Part shown: one piece after another, positions 56,508-64,000 of the stretch
Layout of the letters: each line of letters begins with the position of its first letter
Position numbering within the stretch: position 1 is the first letter of the stretch
DNA from: Ignavibacteriota bacterium
Lineage (GTDB): Bacteria > Bacteroidota > Ignavibacteria > Ignavibacteriales > Melioribacteraceae
Length of the DNA stretch: 64,000 nt
Reading direction: 5' to 3'
Assembly (NCBI GenBank): GCA_016713565.1
Contig: JADJOX010000005.1
Coordinates: 290,847-354,846, forward strand
Translations under genes and position numbers: made by a program
The notes under the pieces: generated by a model
What the model was told of the DNA's origin: nothing
What the model saw: the letters and a program-made list of their open reading frames with translations, nothing else
Database searches by the model: none

Positions 56508-56792
56508 TTACTTTACAATTCTTCGTTTTTTCAATTCGGTTTTTAGTTGAGAAGTTGTTAAAATATCTCCTTTTTCGGAATCTGCTAAACCTCTCGAAAT
56601 TGAATCAATAAACAATTTTGTTTCTCTTAATTCGTCAAATTCTTTTGGTGAAACTAATACTCCCGCTGGTTTACCATTTTGAGTTATAATTAACGAACTT
56701 TTTCTAACTTTCAAATCCTTTAAATATTTTGCTAAACTCGATTTAAATTCACCAACTGGAATTATATCATTTGAAACTGAAATATTTTTCAT
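56508..56792 (-). CDS. Cassette 9: Phd/YefM-family antitoxin
   Basis: Protein of 94 residues. 'IIPVGEFKSSLAKYLKDLKVRKSSLIITQNGKPAGVLVSPKEFDEL' is the Phd/YefM DNA-binding domain. The C-terminal tail would wrap the toxin encoded immediately downstream. The order antitoxin then toxin with a two-base gap is typical. It presumably represses its own promoter within the 77 bp between its start and the preceding attC, one of the few cassettes with such room. Confidence 0.9.
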   Translation of the reverse strand: MKNISVSNDIIPVGEFKSSLAKYLKDLKVRKSSLIITQNGKPAGVLVSPKEFDELRETKLFIDSISRGLADSEKGDILTTSQLKTELKKRRIVK

Positions 56793-56868
56793 TTTCTGCC
56801 TTTCATTAAGTCTAAATTATGATTTTAATTTAACTCTATATTTTGACTTAATCAATTTATTTTCTTAA

Positions 56869-57109
56869 CACATAACGGCTTCGCAAATTACCCGCCTCCT
56901 AATAAAACAATTTTATTAAATAACGACCTGTCCCTTTGGGATTGGTTAAAATTATTGGAGCAAAGTTTAACTTTTCTTTAGAAAACTTTGCGACTAAACT
57001 TTTTGAACATTGTTCCCTTTTAACAAAAAACTTAAATTGGATTTCAAACTTTTCTATTTACAAATTTCGCCGAACCGGAACGGCGGTCAAGTTGATTTGT
57101 TAGTTATGT
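56869..57109 (-). repeat. attC site 10
   Basis: Common type. Begins CACATAACGGCTTCGCAAATTA and ends ATTTGTTAGTTATGTA on the plus strand. The L arms again show one extra C (CAAAT-TACC against CAAAT-C-AACT). It follows the VIT-domain gene stop by ten bases. Confidence 0.8.
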
Positions 57110-57118
57110 AACATTCTT

Positions 57119-59888
57119 TTACTTTAGATATAATAACTTCTTTGTTATTATTTCCTTTTTATTTGAATCGGTCTCAGTAACTTCAGCTCTAAGTAGATAA
57201 AGACCCGTACTTACAGAAGATCCAAAAGAGTTTTGGCCATACCAAGTATATGAATAAGAATCGTCAATAATTTCATTATTTACTATACTGATAATTTTCT
57301 GACCAAGAATATTATAAATAGTTAAATTTAATTTGGATGTGTTCTTTACATATAATTTTATCTGAACTTGACTATTAAATGGATTTGGATAAATATCAAT
57401 CCTTGATGAATCAGAAATTTCATCTTTATTTTCCTCGACTACAGTTAAATTACTTTCATCATAAGGATTTCTTAAGAAATGAATTGTATCATTTGGTTCT
57501 AAGGCAAGTAATGCAGTAAAATCTGTTAACAAATTATGTGCAATTGCTAAATTGACTATTTTAGCTGTATCTAAAATACTCTCATTAAATAAATCATTTA
57601 ATTGTTCATTTGCCAAAAGCGATGGAATTAAGGTTTCATATTTTGTAGTATCATGTGGAAATAAAAATTCTATATTTTTCTCAACTGGATTTTGAAGTCC
57701 ATAAAATGTTGCAGTAATATTAAAGTTGATTTTATTTTGACCATCTGTCTCTCCAATAAAAAACAAAGGCTTATTCGGATCATTTTTTATTGGATTTACT
57801 TCTCTACTTGCGATTATATCAGAAGAACCATCGTCAACTATTATTTGCATGTCAAGATTCCTTATTAATGGATTAGATGCATAATTAGAAAGAGATGTTA
57901 TATAATCCCAGTCATTTTTATATGTTTCAAAATGTAAACCTCCCGTATTAGAAGATAAAAGATTTAGTAAATAACCACTACCATAGAATAATTCATTATT
58001 TACTGAAATAGAAGGTGGATTGATATCTGACCCATCTAAAAGATTAATTGTATTAAATTTTGGGACATTTGAAAAAGAAAATAAATATTCACTTACAAAA
58101 CTAGTTGCTGTATTTTCTGTGATAATTGAATCGGAATTACTAAAAAGAATACAATTATCAAATGAGCTACTATTTTGAAGTTGCGATATATACTGTAATA
58201 ACTCAGGTAACAAAAGATTACTAGAAGTTTTATTCAATCCAAGTAAAGGAGGTGAAACAATTGATTTCATTGCTCCATCATCTTTAATTTGCCAGATGTC
58301 AATAACAACAAGTAAACCATTTCTTATTTTTTTTGAAATTATAACTGGATCTCCATTTGCTGTCATTACTTCAATCTTAACATCTGGATCATTGTAACTC
58401 AATATGCCAACAAAATTATGGTCAAATTCTTCAGGAAAACTTTTACCAATATTTCCATCGTCATTCCGATAAATTGTTTGAGCAGTTGCTTGGAAATGGT
58501 TGGAACTTAAGCTAGGTATATAATGTCGAGCTAGTAACTCACCATCATTTCGGTTATAATCAAAATACGTAACTAATCTACCACCTTTAACAAAAAAACT
58601 ATCTAGCGGTGTCAACATCGCATTTAATTGTTCTTGATTTATTGGATCATCAAAACCATACCGGTATGCCGCAATTACTTGAGCATTACTAAATGATGAA
58701 ATGGCATCTGTTATATAATCAAAATATTTAACATCTCCATATTCTTCAATTCCTTTGAAATTCCAACTGTTTTTGGCATCCCAATCAGCAAATATTATAT
58801 TAGGTTTTGTATTAAAAGTTATTGAATCAGCAAAAGTACTTTGAAAAAATTTGTTCAAAACTGTATCAACATTTTGTGACGAATAGTTCATCATTTCATT
58901 TGTTAGCTGATTAATTTTTCCAGCTCCGGAAACAAGTACTTCAAATTCATAACCATCCTTCATTCCACTATTCATTACATTTTCAATATTTGGCAAAAGG
59001 TAATCTAAATTTTTACTTTTATTTCCACTTAAATCTATTGCATATAAATTCTTTTTTGGCGTCGTGTCAGTGGTTAAATCAAACAAATCGCCAGGCAAAA
59101 TACCTAACTGAAAATATGACTTCCCTGATTTATCTTCATTGCCAGTAATGAATTTACCTTCATTAAAGGTTGTAGAATAACTTATTTTTAGTGAATTTAA
59201 CTCACTAATATCTTCGATATTTGTTATTTTATAATTATACCCAGCTGTATCTATTAAATGTGTAAATTCTTGCTGTGGTAATTCGTAAATTTTGGGTTCG
59301 CCCCAAACGTCTAATTTTTCTCTAAATAAAATTTCAAGTGGTTTTTTACTTAGATTATTGGCATTTAACATTCTTATGGGTAATTCCGCTATTGCATTTT
59401 CTCCAATCCATTTTACAGGTGTAATCATATTTATTTTTACTTTTCCGTAACTTCCAGATTCCAATGGGTAAACATGCAATTCATATTGGTTACCCTTTTT
59501 CTTTAATAATGCTGGATCTCTTTTATTTGTTACTATACTGTCATATATAGCAGTAGCTGTCCATGTATCATACATTTTTGCTTGCATTACACTATCGCCA
59601 ATCCATAACCACATATCATTAATTACACTACCTTCAGGTAATTCAAATCTGTGAACTATTTCAATATTTTGATTACTTGAGAATGTTATGATCGGAATAC
59701 TCAATATAAAGTGATTGTTCAAAATAACCTCCATGAGGTTCTATTACCAATATAACTTTATCCATGTATCCCGGTTTCGTACTTCCTACAGCATCAGTTA
59801 ATACTGATAACTCATTTGATGCAAATGTCATAGTTTGAATAAATATTATTATTAAAAAAACTAAATTTTTAACAAAATTATTTTCCAT
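57119..59888 (-). pseudogene. Cassette 10: VIT-domain surface protein with T9SS sorting domain, split by a frameshift
   Basis: Two overlapping frames form one protein of about 920 residues. The short first piece (59673-59888) has a signal peptide and the beginning of the VIT domain ('VILVIEPHGGYFEQSLYIEYS'). The second (57119 to about 59734) continues with 'IEIVHRFELPEGSVINDMWLWIGDSVMQAKMYDTWTATAIYDSIV', a long middle region and a C-terminal sorting domain ('IDIYPNPFNSQVQI', ending 'KKLLYLK'). The frame changes near 59685-59700; removing one base from 'CATAACATTC' would join them. No typical A/T run lies there. VIT domains mediate protein contacts; this is probably a large surface protein. 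At about 3 kb it is a very long cassette. Confidence 0.8.
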
Positions 59889-59915
59889 AATGATTTCCTA
59901 CATTTTTAGGTTGTT

Positions 59916-60159
59916 ACATAACGGCACTGCAAATTACCCGCCGCCCATAATTACAATTTTATTAAATAACGATTGGTAAAATTACCAAGAGCAGTTTTTA
60001 ATTTATCTTTAGCAAACTTTGCGACTTAACTTTCTAAACCTTGTTCCCTTCAGTTAAATGCCAGACAAAACTACCTAACTTTATTTTTACAATCTCACTC
60101 GACATGTTTCTGCAGCTTGTCCCGATTCATCGGGAGTCGGATAAATTTGCTTGTTATGC
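59916..60159 (-). repeat. attC site 11
   Basis: Common type. Begins TACATAACGGCACTGCAAATTA and ends AAATTTGCTTGTTATGC on the plus strand. It contains the TCCCGATTCATCGGGA hairpin but lacks the CCTGTCCCTTTGGG stretch. It follows the cassette 11 gene stop by about eight bases. Confidence 0.8.
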
Positions 60160-60166
60160 AATTTTA

Positions 60167-60664
60167 TTACATCGGTTTATATAAAACTAGTGCTGTTAAT
60201 TTATTTTCAGTATAAGAAATTAAAAGAATATTCTCACCAAATAAGTACTCATCCATTTGATAAATATCTTCCTTAGAAATTACTTGGTTTGGATTTCCAA
60301 ACAACATTAGTACATTTTCTCTTTTACTATTGATCCCTATTCCTTCTTTTGAAAAACCTGTATAAGTTTTATCAACTTGAATTGTTCTAACTTCATCATT
60401 ATCGTTAAATGTAATTGTAATTCCACAATATTTTCCGGTTTTATAGAAATACATATAGCCAAAAAAATCACCCAATATTTCTTCATCAGGTTGACTTAGT
60501 ATTGAAATTACTTTTTCAACATTATCTCCTATTTCAATATCATCAATACTTTTTCCAAATACTATACGAACTTCATCAACTTCTTTGGGTTCATTACTTT
60601 GGTTACAACTTAAAGTGAAAACCAAGAATAGTATTAGAGTTAACCTCAAATATTTTATTTTCAT
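60167..60664 (-). CDS. Cassette 11: lipoprotein, intact near-identical copy of cassette 8
   Basis: Protein of 165 residues from the ATG at 60664 ('MKIKYLRLTLIL', lipobox 'FTLSC'). An AAAGG ribosome site precedes it, and the start is about 20 bp from the preceding attC. Eight more upstream codons are open but lie in the attC end. It differs from the cassette 8 protein at four mature positions. Two SmpA-like G-x5-V-x5-G/Q-x-P units are seen. Duplication of one cassette, separated by the toxin-antitoxin and VIT cassettes, fits integrase-driven shuffling. Confidence 0.78.
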   Translation of the reverse strand: MKIKYLRLTLILFLVFTLSCNQSNEPKEVDEVRIVFGKSIDDIEIGDNVEKVISILSQPDEEILGDFFGYMYFYKTGKYCGITITFNDNDEVRTIQVDKTYTGFSKEGIGINSKRENVLMLFGNPNQVISKEDIYQMDEYLFGENILLISYTENKLTALVLYKPM

Positions 60665-60684
60665 AATTTCACCTTTTGTTAATT

Positions 60685-60899
60685 GCATAACGACGAAGCA
60701 AATAACTTACTTCACGAAGCAAGCTATATATTAACGAAATGGAATATTAACAAAGCAGTTAATATATTGCATTTATTACTTTCTGTACTTAAGTCTTGAA
60801 TTTCAATTTATACTTAAATAATATTAATATTGTCTTCCTAATATTGCGTTTACCAACTCAAAGGAACTACCAAATAAGTCAGTTAATTTGTTTATTAGA
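60685..60899 (-). repeat. attC site 12 (diverged interior)
   Basis: Begins GCATAACGACGAAGCAAATAA and ends TTAATTTGTTTATTAG on the plus strand. On the minus strand R'' would be AATAAAC and R' GTTATG; the L boxes pair as GCAAATAACTTACTT against ACAAATTAACTGACTT with one inserted base. The interior differs from the common repeat. About 107 bp then separate it from the stop of the cassette 12 gene, in which I see nothing. Confidence 0.6.
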
Positions 60900-61006
60900 C
60901 CTACTGCTACAATATATATTTTCCTGTTATATTATATCATATTATTAATAACTAATGCTCAGTAATTATAATAAATTTTTATTGCGTTACTTTATTACCG
61001 TATTCT

Positions 61007-61933
61007 TCACCATTTACATTTGCATATTTTAGCGAATAAGCATACCCACCCAAAATCATGTCCTAATCCTTGAGACGAATAATACATAAATCCCCATTTT
61101 TCTGTTAATTCATATTCATCATTCATATTTTTTTCCGTAGTAAAATACAATTTTGTTTTACCATTTATTGTTACATCGAGGTTTTTTAACTTAACATATG
61201 CAATTTTAGAACTACTTATATTCTTTAATCCAATAATTGATAAATTATTCCATTGATTTAAAGTAGCATCAAAATCATCAATTAATAGTTCTTTATTATC
61301 AACTAACAAAAATGCTTTCCCATTTAATGTATCAACTCTTTCATAACTGATTTTTATTATTATATTTTCAGGAATATGTTTACATATAACCTTTTTATAT
61401 ACAATATTATTTATGGATGTATCTTTTTCAACAAAATATGAGTAATATTTTGAAGAATTAAGTACTCCATCATAGTTACTAGTAAATTCCCCATATTCCC
61501 AATAATCACCAATATGAAGTGGATAATAAATTACATAAGTCTTTAAATGTAATGTTAAGTCAGTTGAAAAGATTTTATTTTTTAATGATAAATTAAAATA
61601 TAATGTAGTATCAATAAACTTATAGTTCGTTTTATTAATTTCAATATTTATGATATAAGGATATTTAGATATAGAATCTACTTCAATTTTTAATTGTGCT
61701 AACCCAGAATCAGTAGTGATTATTGTGTAATTTGAATCTAAAAGTGAAATATTAATCGCTGTGTTAACTGATGTATTAAGTGAATCTTTTTGTATTTCAT
61801 TTAATTTAATTCTAATAATTATTGAATCTTTTTTTGATTCTACATTTGGTGGTAATGTTGGAGAATTATCTTTAGAACAATTTGTTAAACTTGCAAATAT
61901 AATTATTGATAAAAGAAATAAATATAATTTCAT
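61007..61933 (-). CDS. Cassette 12: large lipoprotein of unknown function
   Basis: Protein of 308 residues with a lipoprotein signal (lipobox 'SLTNC' about 15-19). The mature part has two parts: a beta-rich N-terminal domain (about 40-130) and a C-terminal domain with 'YYPLHIGDYWEYGEF', a pattern often seen in surface lipoproteins that measure 'PLxxGxxWxY'. The last residues 'CLFAKICKCKW' contain three cysteines. No function is known. The protein has ordinary composition for this array. Confidence 0.65.
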   Translation of the reverse strand: MKLYLFLLSIIIFASLTNCSKDNSPTLPPNVESKKDSIIIRIKLNEIQKDSLNTSVNTAINISLLDSNYTIITTDSGLAQLKIEVDSISKYPYIINIEINKTNYKFIDTTLYFNLSLKNKIFSTDLTLHLKTYVIYYPLHIGDYWEYGEFTSNYDGVLNSSKYYSYFVEKDTSINNIVYKKVICKHIPENIIIKISYERVDTLNGKAFLLVDNKELLIDDFDATLNQWNNLSIIGLKNISSSKIAYVKLKNLDVTINGKTKLYFTTEKNMNDEYELTEKWGFMYYSSQGLGHDFGWVCLFAKICKCKW

Positions 61934-61960
61934 AAATTCTCTCCAATATTTATTATTATG

Positions 61961-62131
61961 GTTAAGTAAATTTCCTGTGACTAAACAACATTTGTACTTA
62001 ATAACGAATGATTTATTTTATTTTCCTTTTACACCACGATTTACTTTCTAAATTTAATTTTACACAAAACCCATACTAGCGGAGCAACTTTCACCAATTC
62101 ATCGGGGTCGGGTAGATTTGCTAGTCAGGCA
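61961..62131 (-). repeat. attC site 13 (degenerate, truncated at one end)
   Basis: The plus-strand right end, TAGATTTGCTAGTCAGGC, is a drifted GGTTATGC. The left end lacks the TAACGGC-GCAAATTA part, and only TTAATAACGAATGA of the interior remains. It lies between the cassette 12 and 13 genes and may be inactive, fusing these two into one unit for excision. Confidence 0.5.
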
Positions 62132-62224
62132 GCATTTTACTTTATTTGAATTATTATTTAATATTTGAAATTTAGTAAAGATTAAGTCAACTTAAATCTA
62201 TTTATAATTGGGAATTATAGATAT

Positions 62225-62591
62225 CTAAAATTCAAACTCTTCAACTTTTTCCCCATTAATAAAGACAATAATTTGATAGTCTGTCTCTGTGCTAGTTTCA
62301 TTATTGCCCGTATAAACTGCATAACTTTTTTTATATCCACTCATAACTATTTTTCTTTCTTGAAAAACACCGCTTTTTTCAAAACTTTTACTGAATAATC
62401 CAAAAGACTCTACTACAACTTCAATATCATTTATCTTACAGATAAAAGAATTTGTAATAGACATTTTTACAACTGAAATTTTCCAAGGAGATGCTCCCTC
62501 AGTTAGTTTATAAAAAGCAAGTTGCGAAGAAGAACATGAAACTATAAAAAAATACGAATAATAGTATAATCCATAGAAAATAATATTTCAT
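62225..62591 (-). CDS. Cassette 13: small lipoprotein, frameshifted after the signal peptide
   Basis: Only the C-terminal 79 residues (62225-62464, 'MSITNSFICKINDIEVVVESF') are in one open frame. Just upstream an ATG at 62591 starts 'MKYYFLWIILLFVFF' and, after a run of seven A (62546-62552, plus strand), the other frame gives 'IVSCSSSQLAFYKLTEG' leading into it. Removing one base from that run yields a normal lipoprotein of about 121 residues (lipobox 'IVSC'). Function unknown. Confidence 0.65.
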
Positions 62592-62635
62592 ACATTTACC
62601 TTATTATAAATGATATGCATAATAAATATATTTTG

Positions 62636-62860
62636 ATGCCTAACGGCCTGGCAAATAACTTGCCGCCCTTAATTACAATTTTACAAAATAACGATTGGTA
62701 AATTTACCGGAGCAAAGTTTAATTTTTCTTTAGCAAACTTTGCGACTAAACTTTTTGAACATTGTTCCCTTCAGCTAAAAGCCAAACAAAACTTCCTAAC
62801 TTTATTTTTACAATTTCACCCGACATGTTTCTGCGGTCGGGTAGATTTGCTAGTTATACG
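62636..62860 (-). repeat. attC site 14
   Basis: Common type with the best R' box. It begins ATGCCTAACGGCCTGGCAAATA, so the minus strand ends with the classic GTTAGGC. It ends GATTTGCTAGTTATACGG on the plus strand. The GCAAAGTTT...AAACTTTGC arms are intact. It follows the cassette 14 gene stop by about 17 bases. Confidence 0.82.
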
Positions 62861-62877
62861 GTTATTTAAATTTGTAA

Positions 62878-63411
62878 TTAAAAATAAAATTCATAGTCTA
62901 GTTTTAATATATAATTTAAATATTTATAATTTGTTTTACTTTCTTCGTTAGAATGGTCAACTGAATAACCAAATTCCTTATTATTTGGTATCATCAATGA
63001 TAAATCGAAACTTGAATGTTTTGTAATATTTATTCCAAGACCTAAAACATAATGGTAAAATACTTTTGAATAAGTTTCTGTGTAAGTGCTTGTTCCATGA
63101 GATATTCCACCATTTTGATGTGCATTTACACCACAAATGATTTTTAATTTTTTATAAAATTCATTTTCTAACAATAGATTAAAATCCAGTCCTCCATATT
63201 CTTCCGCATAAAATGAAAGACCTATATTAAACTTAATGTTAGTATTTTCTAGAATCTCTTGACGAACATTTAAATATAAATTTAGTGGTGAAAAATTATA
63301 GTATTCATTTGCATTCAAATAACTTAACCCAATATTTATTCCTAAATTAGGTTTTTGAGAATAAATGCTCCCACTTATGAATATTAAAAACAATAAAGTA
63401 AATTTTTTTAT
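62878..63411 (-). CDS. Cassette 14: outer-membrane-type beta-barrel protein
   Basis: The open frame from a TTG at 63393 gives 171 residues. The natural N-terminus 'KKFTLLFLIFISGSIYSQ' extends upstream to an ATA at 63411, where ATG would be expected, so the start may be ATA, TTG or mutated. After the signal peptide the protein alternates polar and hydrophobic residues ('NLGINIGLSYLNANEYY', 'HYVLGLGINITKHSSFDLSLM') and ends in 'LKLDYEFYF', an aromatic-terminated barrel. It is probably a small outer-membrane protein. Coordinates include the possible ATA start. Confidence 0.65.
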   Translation of the reverse strand: MKKFTLLFLIFISGSIYSQKPNLGINIGLSYLNANEYYNFSPLNLYLNVRQEILENTNIKFNIGLSFYAEEYGGLDFNLLLENEFYKKLKIICGVNAHQNGGISHGTSTYTETYSKVFYHYVLGLGINITKHSSFDLSLMIPNNKEFGYSVDHSNEESKTNYKYLNYILKLDYEFYF

Positions 63412-63419
63412 TTTTTACC

Positions 63420-63641
63420 GTATAACGGCACCGCAAATTACCCGCCGCCCATAATTACAATTTTATTAAATAACGATTGGTAAAATTACCGGAGCAAAGT
63501 TTAACTTTTCTTTAGCAAACTTTGCGACTAAACTTTCTGAACATTGTTCCCTTCAGCTAAATGCCAAACAATACTTTCATACTTAATTTTTACAACTTCA
63601 CCCAACATGTTTCTGCGGTCGGGTAGATTTGCTGGTTATGT
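63420..63641 (-). repeat. attC site 15
   Basis: Common type. Begins GTATAACGGCACCGCAAATTA and ends GATTTGCTGGTTATGTG on the plus strand. It has the clearest L pairing, GCAAAT/TACCCG against GCAAAT-C-TACCCG, with spacers of 6 and 2 nt. It follows the cassette 15 stop by about two bases if the frameshift is corrected. Confidence 0.82.
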
Positions 63642-63643
63642 GT

Positions 63644-63977
63644 TTATGTAATCCAACGATATTTTTTGTATGATATTTGCCAAATATGGCCTTCTTTTTT
63701 TAATCGATATGTTTCACATTCATTTGGAAATGGTCCAAGACAATCCTTTAAAATCATAATTTGAATCTATCTCTTCATATAAACCAATGAAGTATATTTT
63801 TATAATTTCATCATTTTTACTATCATATCCAGATGAATTGTTCAAAAATTTATCTCTTAATACTATTTCATAAATATCATTTATATCTTTTTCATTTTCT
63901 GGTTCTGTTGAATTTTCACATGAAATTATAATTACTATATTTGCAAAAAGTAGTATTATTTGAATAATTTTTATCAT
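63644..63977 (-). CDS. Cassette 15: small lipoprotein, frameshifted near its C-terminus
   Basis: The open frame (63720-63992) gives a lipoprotein signal 'MIKIIQIILLFANIVIIISC', with a preferred ATG at 63977, and ends early as 'DFKGLSWTISK'. In the next frame 'KDCLGPFPNECETYRLKKEG' continues to a stop at 63644, right beside the attC, so a one-base slip at TTTAAAA (63747-63753) probably truncated it. The corrected protein has about 110 residues. Function unknown. Confidence 0.6.
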
Positions 63978-63990
63978 TTTTTTCTCAAAC

Positions 63991-64000
63991 ACATAACGGC
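63991..64000 (-). repeat. attC site 16 (start only, cut by window edge)
   Basis: ACATAACGGC at the last ten bases repeats the opening of the other sites and is placed 14 bp upstream of the cassette 15 start codon. It shows the array continues to the right. Confidence 0.7.

Larger units (their letters stand above)
47096..64000 (-). mobile_element. Chromosomal integron cassette array (15 cassettes; integrase not in window)
   Basis: All genes here are on the minus strand and nearly every one is alone, each followed by one copy of an imperfect repeat with attC-like ends. On the plus strand the repeats open with (A)TAACGG and close with GTTAT. The internal L boxes pair except for one extrahelical base (GCAAAT/TACCCG against GCAAAT-C-TACCCG), with spacers of 6 and 2 nt. 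Known cassette-type cargo (toxin-antitoxin, GNAT, small exported proteins) fits. The attI/intI end should be beyond 64,000, because the R' side (GTT) of each site is at the lower coordinate. The left boundary is the attC at 47,096. Other explanations (a spreading intergenic repeat) are less likely. Confidence 0.8.

Noticed and set aside
47096..64000. Repeats could be a CRISPR array
   Set aside because: Repeat units are about 170-260 bp and spaced by whole genes of 0.3-2.8 kb; there are no short uniform spacers and no cas genes.
47096..64000. Repeats could be miniature transposons or insertion-sequence remnants
   Set aside because: No transposase and no target-site duplications are visible; the terminal inverted parts include asymmetric spacers and a fixed extrahelical base, and every copy lies at the 3' end of a same-strand gene.

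Overview
The window is AT-rich DNA, probably a chromosome segment of a member of the Ignavibacteria (Bacteroidota/Chlorobiota group). Three things point there: C-terminal type IX secretion sorting domains of the 'NYPNPFNPTT' type, carboxypeptidase-regulatory-domain TonB receptors, and many Bacteroidota-type lipoproteins. The lineage is an inference from sequence style, not from a database match.

Positions 1-47,000 are ordinary chromosome. They hold, in order: a TetR regulator (cut by the left edge) with an AcrR-like palindrome; two TonB-dependent receptors, one in a small probable metal-uptake operon; a GDSL-type esterase; a hotdog thioesterase; a TetR-controlled tripartite RND efflux operon; an alpha-glucan module (GH13 enzyme plus MFS sugar transporter); smpB and tyrS; acyl-CoA carboxylase and acyl-CoA dehydrogenase genes; a FapA/DUF342 protein; sensor kinases; and an NtrC-type regulator. 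A tight minus-strand operon of about 11 kb follows: purC, DUF971, pgsA, pgpA, cinA, thpR, recA, recX, a glutaryl-CoA-dehydrogenase-like gene, guaB, a glycosyltransferase and purD.

Positions 47,096-64,000 are different and are the main discovery of this window. Every gene is on the minus strand, almost every one stands alone (the exception is a toxin-antitoxin pair), and each is followed by a copy of a roughly 170-260 bp imperfect repeat. The repeat ends are built like integron attC sites: R boxes ending in AAC / GTT, then a 6-nt versus 2-nt spacer, then L boxes that pair except for one extrahelical base at a fixed position. I read this as the distal part of a sedentary chromosomal integron cassette array: 15 cassettes, 15 attC sites and the start of a sixteenth. 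The integrase and attI would lie beyond the right edge. Most of the sites exceed 200 bp, so tools that cap attC length would miss them. Cassette contents include a Phd/RelE-type toxin-antitoxin pair, a GNAT acetyltransferase, a DinB-like protein, two secreted metallopeptidases, a VIT-domain surface protein, seven small lipoproteins (two nearly identical) and an outer-membrane-type protein.

A caution about the data: at least eight genes, all right of position 39,000, carry a single frameshift. Most lie in A/T homopolymers and would be repaired by adding or removing one base. This looks partly like sequencing or assembly error. Split genes are described as one locus each, with the break position.
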